Shown: positions 8,261-17,574, counted from the stretch's first letter. The stretch is DNA of 64,000 nucleotides from Kushneria sinocarnis (GCF_003633775.1 NZ_RBIN01000003.1:124001-188000), one strand, 5' to 3'. The notes: generated by a model from the sequence alone, not told the origin. Numbers and translations: made by a program.

Positions 8261-10084
8261 TCAGGTGGATGAGTCCTGCTGCTCATCGTCGAGGGCATCT
8301 TCACGCCTGGGGTCGTGCCGGCGCTGTTCCTGGCGCTCCCGTTGGAACAGGGCCTGCAGCTCCGCCATGGCGGCGCGATCACTGCGCAGCAATGCCTGAT
8401 TGTCGTGTCGGTGCTGATAGGAGTGATGAAACAGCTCGGTATCGAACTCGCGAAATGTCCTGACCGCTTCACCAGCCGTCGAGCCGGGATACCCCATGCC
8501 GCGCAGCAGGTCATCACACATCTCCAGGCTGGCGGCAAGCGTTTCGCGTACCACGTGTTCGACACCCAGTTCCATCAGCTGCCAGGCGTGATGCCGATTG
8601 CGTGCCCGGGCATAAATCTGCAGTCCGGGAAAATGGGCGCGTGCCAGCCGGGCGATGGTCAGGGCCGCCTCGTCATCATCCACGGCGATCACCAGGATCC
8701 GGGCCTCGCCGGCGCCGGCAGCGTGCAACAGTTCCAGACGTGTGGCATCAGCGTAGTAGATGCGTGCGCCGAAGCGACGGATGAATTCGACCTGGGCAAT
8801 ATTGGGATCAAGCGCGGTAAAGGCGATGTTCTGGGTGCTGAGCATGCGCGCCACGATCTGGCCGAAACGGCCCAGCCCGGCGATCAGTACCGGTGGCGTC
8901 TGCTCACCGAAGTCGCTGTCCCAGGGGCGGGATTCCCGAAGGCGCTCGCCGAGCCGGCCACCCACCCGGTAGAGCAGCGGGGTAACCGCCATCGAGAGGG
9001 TCACGGCGGCGACACAGAGGCTGGCGGTGCGCTGATCGAATACACCGGCGCTGACCGCGGCGGTCAGCAGCACGAAATCGAACTCGCCGCCCTGGGCAAT
9101 GATGGTCGCCAGCCGGGGAAGGCTCTGACGGGGCAGACGTGCCAGCAGGCCGATCAGGGTCAGCACCACGAACTTGGCCAGCAGCAGTGCCAGGGTCAGG
9201 CCGATGATGACAGGCAGATTGTGTGCCACCAGGGGCAGGTCGACCGTCATCCCGACGCCGATGAAGAACAGCCCCAGCAGGATGCCCTTGAAGGGTTCGA
9301 TATTGGCTTCCAGCTCGTGCCGCCATGGGGTATCGGCCAGCAGCACCCCTGCAAGGAAGGCGCCCAGTGCCATGGATAATCCGGCCTGCTCCATGATCAG
9401 GGCGGTACCCAGCACCAGCAGCAGTGCAGCGGCGGTGAAGACCTCGCGCAGCTCGCTGCGAGCGACCAGCCTGAGTACCCGGGGGAACAGCAGCCGGCCG
9501 ACCAGAATGACCAGTACCACCATGCCGATGCCGCGCCCGACCACCAGCCAGGTCTCGCCCGGCGAGGCCGCGAAATCACCGGCAAAGACCGGCAGCAGGG
9601 CCAGCAGCGGGATGACGGCCAGATCCTGGAACAGCAGGATGGCGAAGGCCAGTTGGCCGTGTGGCGTGGCCAGGTGCTGGTGTTCGGCCAGGACCTGCAG
9701 GGCAAAGGCGGTCGAGGAGAGCGCCAGAATCAGTCCCAGCAGTATCGCCTTGTCCGTTTCAAGTCCGAGCAGCCAGCCCAGCGGGGTCAGCAGCAGACCG
9801 CACAGCGCCAGCTGCAGTCCGCCGAAGCCGAACAGGCGCTTGCGCAGCGCCCAGAGCCGTTTCGGTTCCAGCTCCAGACCGATCACGAACAGCAGCATGA
9901 CCACGCCGATCTCGGCCAGGTGAAGTACTGCTTCGGGCTCGGCAATCACACCGAGCAGCGAAGGTCCCAGCAGCAGACCCACGAAGAGATAGCCCAGGAT
10001 GGAGCCCAGCCCCAGGCGCTGAAACAGGGGCACGGCGATGACCGCTGATCCCAGCAGTATGGCGGTTTCCAGCAGAAACGGCAT
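8261..10084 (-). CDS. CPA2 cation:proton antiporter with TrkA-N domain (KefB/KefC-like)
   Basis: A 607-residue membrane protein with about 12-13 transmembrane helices (residues 1-380, Na_H_exchanger fold, including LFQDLAVIPL with the conserved Asp) followed by a cytoplasmic TrkA-N/RCK domain beginning near residue 397 with the nucleotide-binding GLGRFGQIVARM. Members exchange K+ or Na+ for H+. In KefB/C, glutathione adducts gate the efflux. The C-terminal tail (last about 60 residues) is very charged (RQEQRRHDPRRED). AGGAG lies seven bases before the ATG. In a halophile a role in K+/pH homeostasis is likely; ion specificity cannot be read. Confidence 0.85.
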   Translation of the reverse strand: MPFLLETAILLGSAVIAVPLFQRLGLGSILGYLFVGLLLGPSLLGVIAEPEAVLHLAEIGVVMLLFVIGLELEPKRLWALRKRLFGFGGLQLALCGLLLTPLGWLLGLETDKAILLGLILALSSTAFALQVLAEHQHLATPHGQLAFAILLFQDLAVIPLLALLPVFAGDFAASPGETWLVVGRGIGMVVLVILVGRLLFPRVLRLVARSELREVFTAAALLLVLGTALIMEQAGLSMALGAFLAGVLLADTPWRHELEANIEPFKGILLGLFFIGVGMTVDLPLVAHNLPVIIGLTLALLLAKFVVLTLIGLLARLPRQSLPRLATIIAQGGEFDFVLLTAAVSAGVFDQRTASLCVAAVTLSMAVTPLLYRVGGRLGERLRESRPWDSDFGEQTPPVLIAGLGRFGQIVARMLSTQNIAFTALDPNIAQVEFIRRFGARIYYADATRLELLHAAGAGEARILVIAVDDDEAALTIARLARAHFPGLQIYARARNRHHAWQLMELGVEHVVRETLAASLEMCDDLLRGMGYPGSTAGEAVRTFREFDTELFHHSYQHRHDNQALLRSDRAAMAELQALFQRERQEQRRHDPRREDALDDEQQDSST

Positions 10085-10120
10085 GCTTGCTCCTCGTCTC
10101 GGACCCGCCGAAGACCGTTC

Positions 10121-10142
10121 GGCCCGTCATGCATGACGGGCC
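10121..10142. repeat. Perfect 22-bp palindrome upstream of the antiporter gene
   Basis: An exact inverted repeat with 11-base arms (GGCCCGTCATG and its complement) lies 36 bases upstream of the antiporter start and 48 bases after the SuhB-like stop. With no U-run it could be a stem in the leader, a weak terminator or a dimeric-regulator operator. Confidence 0.45.
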
Positions 10143-10189
10143 GCCATGGATGGCAACGTAGCCGGTCGGGGCGGATCGAGGCCGGCCTG

Positions 10190-11008
10190 TCAGCCCTCGA
10201 GCCGACCGTTGTCGGCACGCTCGATCAGCTGGCACAGCGGATCATGCAGTGCCGGTGAGGCCGCGACCAGGTTTTCGCCGTACAGCTCCGCCGGAATACC
10301 GTCGGGGCAGGGGTAGACGTTGCCGAGCCGGGCGCCGGCTTCCGCGGCGATCAGACGACCGGCTGCAAAATCCCAGGGCGACGAGCTTTCATAATAGGCG
10401 TCGAGTCGACCGCAGCCGACGTGGCAGAGATCCAGTGCCGCGGCCCCGTTGCGGCGGATATCGCGGCAGTTGAGCAGTACGGCGTGCAGCCGGCGCATCA
10501 GTGGCGTGCGGGCATCACGATCATAGGGAAAGCCGGTAGCGACCAGGGCTTCCGGCAGCCGGGTGGTCTCGCTGCAGTGAATCGGGCTGCCATTGAGCCA
10601 GGCACCGCGGCCGCGTATTGCCGTGAAGGTTTCGTTCATGAAGGGCGCGTGCACGACACCCAGACGAATGCGGCCATCCTCCACCCAGGCAATGGACACC
10701 GCGACATGGACATGACCGTGGGCGAAATTGACCGTGCCGTCGATGGGATCGACGATCCAGAGTGGTCCTTCATCGGTCAGGCTCTGTCGTCCGGGGGAAA
10801 GCTCTTCGGTCAGTCTGGGTTCGCCGGGAAACTGCTGCTCCAGCTGTTCGCTGATATAGCGATCCGTGGCGATATCGGCATCGGTCACCAGTTCATTGCC
10901 GTGCTTGTAGTCACGGTCGAAACTGGCTTCCTCCCGTGCGCGGCGGACATGCTTGCCGGCTTCACGAGCGATGGTAACGGCCTGTTCGAGTCGGGCCTCG
11001 AGGTCCAT
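10190..11008 (-). CDS. Inositol monophosphatase family protein (SuhB/CysQ superfamily)
   Basis: A Mg2+-dependent, lithium-sensitive-type sugar-phosphate phosphatase of 272 residues. The metal-binding signature WIVDPIDGTVNFAHG (about 84-98), the upstream acidic pair TEE (about 67) and the C-terminal SSPWDFAAG motif are all intact. Similarity is to SuhB, but the divergence and the lack of an isc-region neighbour mean that substrate (inositol-1-P, fructose-1,6-bisphosphate, 3'-phosphoadenosine phosphates) is undecided. It is followed leftward by the antiporter gene. Confidence 0.82.
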   Translation of the reverse strand: MDLEARLEQAVTIAREAGKHVRRAREEASFDRDYKHGNELVTDADIATDRYISEQLEQQFPGEPRLTEELSPGRQSLTDEGPLWIVDPIDGTVNFAHGHVHVAVSIAWVEDGRIRLGVVHAPFMNETFTAIRGRGAWLNGSPIHCSETTRLPEALVATGFPYDRDARTPLMRRLHAVLLNCRDIRRNGAAALDLCHVGCGRLDAYYESSSPWDFAAGRLIAAEAGARLGNVYPCPDGIPAELYGENLVAASPALHDPLCQLIERADNGRLEG

Positions 11009-11047
11009 GTACTTCTCCTGCGGCGAAATTCGGAAAAAGGCAATGGT

Positions 11048-11587
11048 TCAGCGCTTGACCGGGCGTTTCTGCAGCTTGCGCTGCAGGGTGCGCCGATGCA
11101 TGCCGAGACTGCGCGCCGTGGCGGAAATGTTGCCGTCGTGCTCGTGCAGTACCTTCTGGATGTGCTCCCAGGTCAGTCGATTGACCGAGGGTGGGTTATC
11201 GGGAATCTCGGCATCGGGATTGCCTTCCTCGGCATCCAGGGCATGCAGCACATCCGGCGCGTCTACCGGTTTGCAGAGATAGTTGACGGCACCGAGCTTG
11301 ATGGCTTCGACCGCCGTGCTGATGCTCGAGTAACCGGTCAGTATGATGGCCCGACAGTCGGGGCTGATTGCCAGCAGTTCCGGCAGCAGCTTCAGCCCCG
11401 AGCTTTCACTGAGCTTGAGGTCGATGGTGGCGTACTCCGGTGGTGCCTCGCGGGCCACCTGCAGGGCCTGCTCGGTGGTATAGGCCACCCGGACATCGAA
11501 TTCCCGCCGGGTCAGGGCGCGCTCGAGCACGCGGCAGAAGAACTCATCGTCATCAACGATCAGGAAGGTGGATTGATGGGCTGTCAT
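11048..11587 (-). CDS. roxR: RegA/RoxR-family response regulator
   Basis: A 179-residue response regulator: receiver domain (about 8-120) with the acidic pocket DDD near 11-13, a phospho-acceptor Asp in TIDLKLSESSG (about 55) and K in CKPVD, followed by a proline linker and a short Fis-type helix-turn-helix (NISATARSLGMHRRTLQRK) at the C-terminus. This exact layout defines the RegA/PrrA/ActR/RoxR family of redox-responsive regulators of respiration, carbon and nitrogen genes. It follows its kinase by 22 bases on the same strand. Confidence 0.92.
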   Translation of the reverse strand: MTAHQSTFLIVDDDEFFCRVLERALTRREFDVRVAYTTEQALQVAREAPPEYATIDLKLSESSGLKLLPELLAISPDCRAIILTGYSSISTAVEAIKLGAVNYLCKPVDAPDVLHALDAEEGNPDAEIPDNPPSVNRLTWEHIQKVLHEHDGNISATARSLGMHRRTLQRKLQKRPVKR

Positions 11588-11609
11588 CCTGTGGCTCGCC
11601 TCCGTGATG

Positions 11610-12893
11610 TCAGGATTGTGCCGGGGCGCGGCGCTCGGTCCGGGGCAGTCTGACTTCGGTCAGGGTGCCGCCTTTTTCGTGATTGTAGAGCGTAACACTG
11701 CCGCCGAAACGATTGACGGTGGCATGGGTCAGGAAAAGTCCGATGCCCATGCCCTTGGAGCCGTTGGAAATGAAGGTATCCCCGAGCTGATCGGCAATCT
11801 CGATCGGCACCCCGTCACCATGATCGCGTATATCGATGATCATCGCATCATGTCCGCGCTCCAGCGTGATCTCGATGTCTTCGGGATTGGCATCGGCGGC
11901 GTTGTTGAACAGGTTCATGATCGCCTGGTCCAGCGAAACATCCGTCAGCAGCCAGCCTTCACGCTCGCCCGTGAGCGTGATCCGGTAGGTGACATCGGGA
12001 CGCATGACCAGCCATCGCTCCAGTACCTCCTCGAGCCACTGGCCGGCCTCCCGGGGTTCGGGCGGGTCACTCTGACGACGTTCGGCGCTGGCGGCCAGGC
12101 GTCTGAGATGGCCCTTGCAGGTAGCCACCTGCTGGCTGAGCAGATCGATGTCCTCGCGCATGTGGTCGCTTGCCGCTTCCTCGCGCATTTCCGACAGCAG
12201 TACCGCCATGGTGGAGAGCGGGGTGCCCAGCTCATGTGCCGTACCGGCGGCCTGGCTGGCGACGGCGAGGATCTGTTCGCTGCGCAGGGCCGACTCACGG
12301 GTCCGGGACAGCGCCCGGTCACGCTGACGCACCGATTGCGCCATCTTGTAGGCGAGCCAGGTGATCAGCCCGGCACACAGCGCGAAATTGAGCCACATGC
12401 CCAGTACCCGAAGGCTGACATCGGTACCGGGGACGGGCCGGCTGAGCCCAGGGATGGGCTCGAAAAATATCATCAGCAGCGTATAGGCGATCATGGCTGC
12501 GGTGGCCGTGATCCAGGTGTGTCGCCAGGGCAGGGTGGCCGCTGCAATGGTCACCGGCAGCAGATAGTAGGTGACGGCCGGATTGGTGGCGCCACCGGTG
12601 AAGTAAAAGACGATCGTCAGACCGGTGATGTCGACCAGCAGGTGAATCAGATATTCGATATCGGTAACGGCGCGGGCTCGCCCCAGCCGCCACCAGGTGG
12701 CGATATTGAACAGCCCCATGGCCACGATGATGCCGATGATCGGCAGGACATGAAGCTGAAAGCCGAGAAGTTCGATGCCGAAGATGACCGCGCCCAGAAA
12801 GCCGGTCCACGTGATCCCCCGGGCGATGGTCAATCGGATCAGGTTGCGACTGGGAGGGGTCAGTGGCAAGGAGGGGGGCAGCGACTGTGGCAT
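11610..12893 (-). CDS. roxS: RegB/RoxS-family redox sensor histidine kinase
   Basis: A 427-residue membrane kinase with six hydrophobic segments (about 25-200). The loop FTGGATNPAVTYY matches the quinone-sensing GGxxNPF motif of RegB. The H-box is AGTAHELGTPLSTM (His about 227). A cysteine in QQVATCKGHLRRL sits where the redox-active cysteine of Rhodobacter RegB lies. The C-terminal ATPase domain has the N-box FNNAADAN and G-box GDGVPIE. It is expected to autophosphorylate when the quinone pool or cysteine is reduced and then drive RoxR. No strong ribosome-binding site precedes the ATG. Confidence 0.92.
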   Translation of the reverse strand: MPQSLPPSLPLTPPSRNLIRLTIARGITWTGFLGAVIFGIELLGFQLHVLPIIGIIVAMGLFNIATWWRLGRARAVTDIEYLIHLLVDITGLTIVFYFTGGATNPAVTYYLLPVTIAAATLPWRHTWITATAAMIAYTLLMIFFEPIPGLSRPVPGTDVSLRVLGMWLNFALCAGLITWLAYKMAQSVRQRDRALSRTRESALRSEQILAVASQAAGTAHELGTPLSTMAVLLSEMREEAASDHMREDIDLLSQQVATCKGHLRRLAASAERRQSDPPEPREAGQWLEEVLERWLVMRPDVTYRITLTGEREGWLLTDVSLDQAIMNLFNNAADANPEDIEITLERGHDAMIIDIRDHGDGVPIEIADQLGDTFISNGSKGMGIGLFLTHATVNRFGGSVTLYNHEKGGTLTEVRLPRTERRAPAQS

Positions 12894-12998
12894 GTTAATC
12901 CGCTCGGCCGGAATGGTGCTGCCAGTAATGATGCTGGCACTGTGCGCGCCATCTTAGCGCACGCGCCGGCCTCCCTGGAGACTGCAGGAGCAATATAT

Positions 12999-13025
12999 AA
13001 ACCCTCGCGGGAGGAGCGAGGGTTT
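12999..13025 (-). terminator. Ten-base-pair hairpin downstream of the 63-codon gene
   Basis: AAACCCTCGC at 12999-13008 pairs perfectly with 13016-13025 around a 7-base loop. On the minus strand the stem is followed by TATATATTG. It backs up the terminator at 13056-13076 and separates the small gene from roxS. Confidence 0.55.
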
Positions 13026-13055
13026 GAAGCGTCTTGAAAATGTAATTTTACTTTC

Positions 13056-13076
13056 AAAAAGGTGCCGGAAGCACCT
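13056..13076 (-). terminator. Intrinsic terminator of the 63-codon gene
   Basis: On the minus strand AGGTGC-TTCCG-GCACCT is followed immediately by TTTTT, a compact Rho-independent terminator beginning nine bases after the small gene's stop codon. Confidence 0.75.
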
Positions 13077-13085
13077 GTCATGCAG

Positions 13086-13277
13086 TCAGTGCCGGAGTGG
13101 GGCCTGTTCGTCACGCCGGGCCTGCTCACCGCTGCCGGTCACGGGCATCAGCGTCAGCGAGCGCTGCAAGGCCTGCAGGGCATAGGCTTCGGCACGGCGC
13201 TCCTGTTTCCGACGATGGCGCATGGCGGCATCCTCGCGCAGCATGACATCGTGACCACCTCGCTGATTGGCACTCAT
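13086..13277 (-). CDS. Unrecognised 63-residue charged protein
   Basis: I do not recognise this gene. It encodes 63 residues, hydrophilic and strongly basic in the middle (MRHRRKQERRAEAYAL), with a predicted amphipathic helix from about 19 to 42, no cysteines and no signal peptide. It is believable because GGGGAGG lies six bases before the ATG, a TATACT -10-like box is found about 60 bases upstream (13338-13343), and an intrinsic terminator follows the stop closely. It stands alone between roxS and the divergent prfC, in an AT-richer stretch than its neighbours. Confidence 0.55.
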   Translation of the reverse strand: MSANQRGGHDVMLREDAAMRHRRKQERRAEAYALQALQRSLTLMPVTGSGEQARRDEQAPLRH

Positions 13278-13337
13278 GGCAACCTCCCCGGAATGTTGAA
13301 AGGATCAGTCCTGAGCTCTCTTCAGGTCTGCAGGCAC

Positions 13338-13343
13338 AGTATA
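13338..13343 (-). promoter_or_regulatory. Candidate -10 box of the 63-codon gene
   Basis: TATACT on the minus strand, with TTCATT 17 bases upstream as a poor -35. A good -10 beside a weak -35 would also suit the stationary-phase sigma factor RpoS. Confidence 0.35.
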
Positions 13344-13512
13344 TCTACGACTAAAGGCTAAATGAAGTAATTTTACTACGTAATGACATTTTGCCGCATC
13401 CTTGCCCCGGTTCATTCGCCTGCAACCCCGGCAAGCGGTTATGATGCCCGCTATCACAACCCGATCTCCGATCCGCATGGCGTCCCGCGCCATATCCAGA
13501 CTGACAGGCCGT

Positions 13513-15099
13513 ATGACAGACAACGCCATTGCACACGCTGCCGCCAGCCGCAGAACCTTCGCCATCATCAGCCACCCCGACGCCGGCAAGACCACCATTA
13601 CCGAGAAGATGCTGCTGTTCGGTAATGCCATCCAGGTCGCCGGTGCCGTCAAGAGCAAGCGTGATGACCGGCACACCACCTCCGACTGGATGAAGATGGA
13701 GCAGGAGCGCGGCATCTCCGTGACGACCTCCGTCATGCAGTTTCCCTACAAGGGACGAATGGTCAATCTGCTGGATACCCCCGGCCACGAGGATTTTTCC
13801 GAGGATACTTATCGTACCCTGACGGCAGTCGATTCGGCGCTGATGGTGGTGGATGGCTCCAAGGGGGTTGAGGATCGCACCATCAAGCTGATGGAGGTCT
13901 GCCGGTTGCGCACCACGCCGATCCTGACCTTCATCAACAAGATGGATCGGGACACCCGGGATCCGGTCGAGGTCATGGACGAGATCGAGACCGTGCTCAA
14001 CATTGCCTGTGCGCCGATGACCTGGCCGATCGGCATGGGGCGTCACTTCCGGGGGGTCTACCATCTGCTCAATGATACGGTACACCTCTATCAGCAGGGA
14101 CACGGCAATCGGATTCCCGAGGATGTGCGCATTGACGGGCTCGACAATCCCGAAGTCGATCAGGCACTCGGCGAGAGCCAGGCCAGTGAACTGCGCGAGG
14201 AAGTCGAGCTGGTCCGCGGTGCCTCCCACGAATTCGATCTTGATGCCTATCGGCGTGGCGAGCTGACGCCGGTCTATTTCGGCACCGCCATGGGCAACTT
14301 CGGGGTGCGCGAGATGCTGGACGGTTTTGTCGAGTATGCGCCGGCGCCCGGTGTCCGGGAGACCAATACCCGCAATGTCTCCTCCGAGGATGAACGCTTT
14401 ACCGGGTTCGTGTTCAAGATCCAGGCCAACATGGATCCGCGTCATCGCGACCGCATTGCCTTTCTGCGGGTCTGTTCCGGCCGCTACGAACGCAATATGC
14501 GCATGCGGCATGTGCGCATCGGCAAGGACGTCAAGGTGGCTGACGCCCTGACCTTCATGGCGGCCGATCGCTCCCATGTCGAGGAGGCCTGGCCGGGGGA
14601 CATCATCGGTCTGCACAACCACGGAACCATCCAGATCGGGGATACCTTCACCAGTGGCGAGAGCATGCGCTTTACCGGGATTCCCCATTTTGCACCGGAG
14701 CTGTTCCGCCGGGTGCGCCTGAAGGATCCGCTCAAGGCCAAGCAGCTGCAGAAGGGGCTGCAACAGCTCTCCGAGGAGGGGGCAACACAGGTCTTCATGC
14801 CAGTAAACAACAATGATCTGATCGTGGGTGCCGTGGGGATGCTGCAGTTCGATGTGGTGGCGCATCGGCTGCGCGATGAGTACAAGGTCGACTGCATCTA
14901 CGAAGCGGTCAATGTGCAGACTGCCCGCTGGATTCATGGCGAAGAGCGCAAGATCGACGAATTCCGCAATCGTGTCAGCGAAAACCTGGCGTTCGATGGC
15001 GGTGGTTATCTGACTTATCTGGCGCCGACCCGGGTCAACCTGCAGCTGACCGAGGAGCGCTGGCCCGACCTTGATTTCAGTGCCACGCGAGAGCACTGA
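13513..15099 (+). CDS. prfC: Peptide chain release factor 3
   Basis: A translational GTPase (528 residues) that ejects RF1/RF2 from the ribosome after peptide release. The GTP-binding motifs are complete: P-loop [12 protein letters not shown] (about 18-29), switch region [16 protein letters not shown] (about 90) and NKMDRDT. RF3-specific domains 2 and 3 follow. Although the frame is open from 13402, the ATG at 13513 gives the family N-terminus ([10 protein letters not shown]...) and has AGG at a usable distance. It is divergent from the small gene at 13086-13277. Confidence 0.95.
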   Translation: MTDNAIAHAAASRRTFAIISHPDAGKTTITEKMLLFGNAIQVAGAVKSKRDDRHTTSDWMKMEQERGISVTTSVMQFPYKGRMVNLLDTPGHEDFSEDTYRTLTAVDSALMVVDGSKGVEDRTIKLMEVCRLRTTPILTFINKMDRDTRDPVEVMDEIETVLNIACAPMTWPIGMGRHFRGVYHLLNDTVHLYQQGHGNRIPEDVRIDGLDNPEVDQALGESQASELREEVELVRGASHEFDLDAYRRGELTPVYFGTAMGNFGVREMLDGFVEYAPAPGVRETNTRNVSSEDERFTGFVFKIQANMDPRHRDRIAFLRVCSGRYERNMRMRHVRIGKDVKVADALTFMAADRSHVEEAWPGDIIGLHNHGTIQIGDTFTSGESMRFTGIPHFAPELFRRVRLKDPLKAKQLQKGLQQLSEEGATQVFMPVNNNDLIVGAVGMLQFDVVAHRLRDEYKVDCIYEAVNVQTARWIHGEERKIDEFRNRVSENLAFDGGGYLTYLAPTRVNLQLTEERWPDLDFSATREH

Positions 15100-15190
15100 G
15101 CGTTCGCCCGGCCGATCATGCCCGGCTGATCGGACCGCGCGCTGATGTCCGGGGCGCCGGGAGATGTTTCACTTTCGGGAGGTAACCTCG

Positions 15191-15685
15191 ATGGCTGGGT
15201 CCGGTTTTCTGAAGGAATTCCGCGATTTCGCGGTGCGCGGCAATGTGGTCGACATGGCGGTGGGGATCGTGGTGGGGACGGCCTTTACCGCCATCGTCAA
15301 CAGTCTGGTCAGGGATGTCTTTTCTCCCCTGATCGGTCTGATGACCGGGGGGATGAACTTTGCCAACCTGTTCATGGTAGTCCGGCAAGGCGTTACGCCG
15401 GGGCCTTATACCACGCTGGCTGATGCCCAGGCGGCCGGTGCCGTAACCCTCAACTACGGACTGCTGCTCAACGCCGTCATCTCCTTCGTGATCGTCGCCA
15501 TGATGGCCTTCGTGCTGATACGCAACGTCAATCGGCTGCGGCGCCTTCACCACGCTGACGAGCCGTCGTCGCAGGCGCCCACGACCAAGGGCTGCCCCTA
15601 CTGTGTGACCAGTATCCCGATTGCTGCCACGCGCTGTCCGGCCTGCACCTCGCAGCTGGATGTCCGGCCTGACGCTGCCTCCTGA
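15191..15685 (+). CDS. mscL: Large-conductance mechanosensitive channel with C-terminal zinc ribbon
   Basis: MscL is a pentameric inner-membrane pore that opens under extreme membrane tension to release solutes on hypo-osmotic shock, a key safety valve for a halophile loaded with ectoine. The 164-residue product has the N-terminal amphipathic helix (FLKEFRDFAVRGNVVDMAVG), TM1, a periplasmic loop and TM2. After the cytoplasmic helix it carries an extra CPYC-x10-CPAC zinc-ribbon-like tail (Cys 135, 138, 149, 152), making it about 28 residues longer than E. coli MscL. GGAGG lies upstream of the ATG at 15191. Confidence 0.94.
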   Translation: MAGSGFLKEFRDFAVRGNVVDMAVGIVVGTAFTAIVNSLVRDVFSPLIGLMTGGMNFANLFMVVRQGVTPGPYTTLADAQAAGAVTLNYGLLLNAVISFVIVAMMAFVLIRNVNRLRRLHHADEPSSQAPTTKGCPYCVTSIPIAATRCPACTSQLDVRPDAAS

Positions 15686-15695
15686 GCCGATTTGC

Positions 15696-16460
15696 ATGAG
15701 CAGTTTCACGGATGCGCACTGTCATCTGGACTTCGATTCCTTCGCGGCCGATCGGGAGGCCGTGTTCGAGCGTGCCCGGGACGAGGGAATTGGCCGTTTC
15801 ATCGTGCCGGGGACACGACGCTCGCGCCTTGAGGCGGTACTGGCGCTGAAGCGTTTTGCCGGCGTATCGACCTGCCTGGGGCTGCATCCGTACTTTCTCG
15901 ACGAGCATGACGATGAGGCCGATCTGGCGGTGCTGGAGCAGGCGCTGACAAGCCGGTCGGTGGTGGGGCTGGGAGAGTGCGGGGTGGATGCCCGCCTTGA
16001 TGATCTACCCCGTCAGTGGCGATTGTTCGATGCTCAGCTGAAACTGGCCAGGCGGCTGGAACTGCCGGTAGTGGTGCACTGTGTGCAGCTCAATGATGAA
16101 GTCGGCAAGCGGCTGAAACAGCTGGCGTTACCGGCACGAGGGCTGATTCATGCCTTCAGTGGCAGCCTGCAGCAGGCGCAACGCTTCATCGAGCTTGGTT
16201 ACCTGCTGGGCATCGGGGGTGCCGTGACTCATGATCGGGCACGCAAGCTCAAGCGGGTGGTGGCCGAGCTGCCCGCGGACAGTTTCGTGCTGGAGACGGA
16301 TGCCCCGGACATGGCACCGCAGGGCGTATCCGGGCGTAACGAGCCGGCCTGCATGAGCCGGGTGATCGCAGAGGTCGCCCGGCTGCGCGGTGTCAGCCGG
16401 GAGACGCTGGCGGCAACCACCAGCGCCAATGCCGAGTGCCTGTTTCGGCTGGAGAACTGA
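15696..16460 (+). CDS. TatD-family metal-dependent hydrolase (YjjV-like)
   Basis: A 254-residue TIM-barrel metallohydrolase of the TatD family (3'-5' exonuclease/deaminating-type nucleases). Metal ligands are visible: DAHCHLD at the N-terminus, the glutamate in VGLGECGVD, H in VVVHCVQ, H in IHAFSGS, and the aspartate of LETDAPDM. Length and N-terminus fit the YjjV branch. The ATG at 15696 is chosen over upstream in-frame codons because it begins the conserved MSSFTDAHCHLD. It sits ten bases after mscL and ends one base from convergent ygfZ. Confidence 0.85.
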   Translation: MSSFTDAHCHLDFDSFAADREAVFERARDEGIGRFIVPGTRRSRLEAVLALKRFAGVSTCLGLHPYFLDEHDDEADLAVLEQALTSRSVVGLGECGVDARLDDLPRQWRLFDAQLKLARRLELPVVVHCVQLNDEVGKRLKQLALPARGLIHAFSGSLQQAQRFIELGYLLGIGGAVTHDRARKLKRVVAELPADSFVLETDAPDMAPQGVSGRNEPACMSRVIAEVARLRGVSRETLAATTSANAECLFRLEN

Positions 16461-16461
16461 C

Positions 16462-17505
16462 TCAGCCTGCCAGCGACTCCGGATCGCGCCGTTCGACGGG
16501 ATAGGGCAGCGACTGCAGGGTGGCGGGCTGTTCATCGATGGTCAGGGGCGGCATCTCCTCGCGCACGTTGAGCACGGCCAGCACCTCACTGCCTTCGCTG
16601 GTGGGCACCATGCTGACGACTTCGCCCATGCGCTTGCCGTTGTCATCACGTACCACGGTGCCGATCGCCGGGGGGGGGCCAGACGTGAGGGTCAGGTGCA
16701 TCAGTCGTTTCTTGACCTGGCCCCGGAAATGCGCCCGTGCCACGACCTCCTGGCCGGTGTAGCACCCCTTCTTGAAACTGATGCCGGCCAGTGCTTCCCA
16801 GTTGATCATCTGGGGCAGCCAGCTCTCGCTGGTGGTGTCATTCACCCAGACCAGCCCCGCCTGAATATCGAGCAGCTGCCAGTGCGTCTCCGAGACCGGT
16901 GCGGCCCCCTGCCGGCTCAGTGCGTGCCAGTGCTCCAGCATTCTGTCTGCCGTATCCACCAGCACGAAGCGCGGGATGGGATGCGGATGTCGAACGACCA
17001 GTGTCGAGTCGGCCAGGGTCATGGCCCATTCGGCCCGGGGCGGCTCGAACTGGCAGGTGGTCAGTACCGATTCGGCGTCCGAGCCGCTGACCCCCAGGGC
17101 AACCAGATCGCTGCAATGATCCAGCTCGGTCTTGTAGAAGACCGCAAACTTTGCCAGATGGGCACGCAGTGCTTCAGCGACACCGCTGTTGAGCAGCAGC
17201 CAGTAGCGATCGGTATCGATTCGGGCGATCTGGGCGTTGGCGATCATGCGCCCCTTGGGGGTGCAGAAGGCGGTAGGCGGGGCAATTTCACCATTGGCCA
17301 GGTCAATCTGGGCGCTGGTCTGTCCCTGCAGAAAGCGGGTGGTATCCGCTCCGGCAATTTCAATGACTCCCAGCGGGGAGAGGGGGGTAAGCTGACAGCC
17401 GTGGCCTGTGGCGGCAGTGAACTGCCACTGACCGCTGTCGTCGATTCGGCCACCGGCATCATGCAGATGGGCCTGCCAGCTTTCGGGAAGGTCGGGTGCG
17501 CTCAT
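16462..17505 (-). CDS. ygfZ: tRNA-modifying/Fe-S cluster repair protein YgfZ
   Basis: A folate-dependent protein of the COG0354 family that supports Fe-S enzymes such as MiaB. The diagnostic motif KGCYTGQEVVAR with its essential cysteine is near residue 235 of 347. The fold is related to GcvT. Nearby FLQGQTSAQID is the conserved N-terminal folate-binding region. It is convergent with the TatD gene and divergent from the HMA-domain gene. Confidence 0.92.
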   Translation of the reverse strand: MSAPDLPESWQAHLHDAGGRIDDSGQWQFTAATGHGCQLTPLSPLGVIEIAGADTTRFLQGQTSAQIDLANGEIAPPTAFCTPKGRMIANAQIARIDTDRYWLLLNSGVAEALRAHLAKFAVFYKTELDHCSDLVALGVSGSDAESVLTTCQFEPPRAEWAMTLADSTLVVRHPHPIPRFVLVDTADRMLEHWHALSRQGAAPVSETHWQLLDIQAGLVWVNDTTSESWLPQMINWEALAGISFKKGCYTGQEVVARAHFRGQVKKRLMHLTLTSGPPPAIGTVVRDDNGKRMGEVVSMVPTSEGSEVLAVLNVREEMPPLTIDEQPATLQSLPYPVERRDPESLAG

Positions 17506-17574
17506 GTCTCTCTCCAGTGCTCGACTCGCTCCGTGAAGGATGGTGAGTGCGAGGCCGATACCGTTTTGCTAACC

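Noticed and set aside
13351-15096. 581-codon open frame antisense to prfC
   Set aside because: Shadow frame; prfC motifs are complete on the plus strand.
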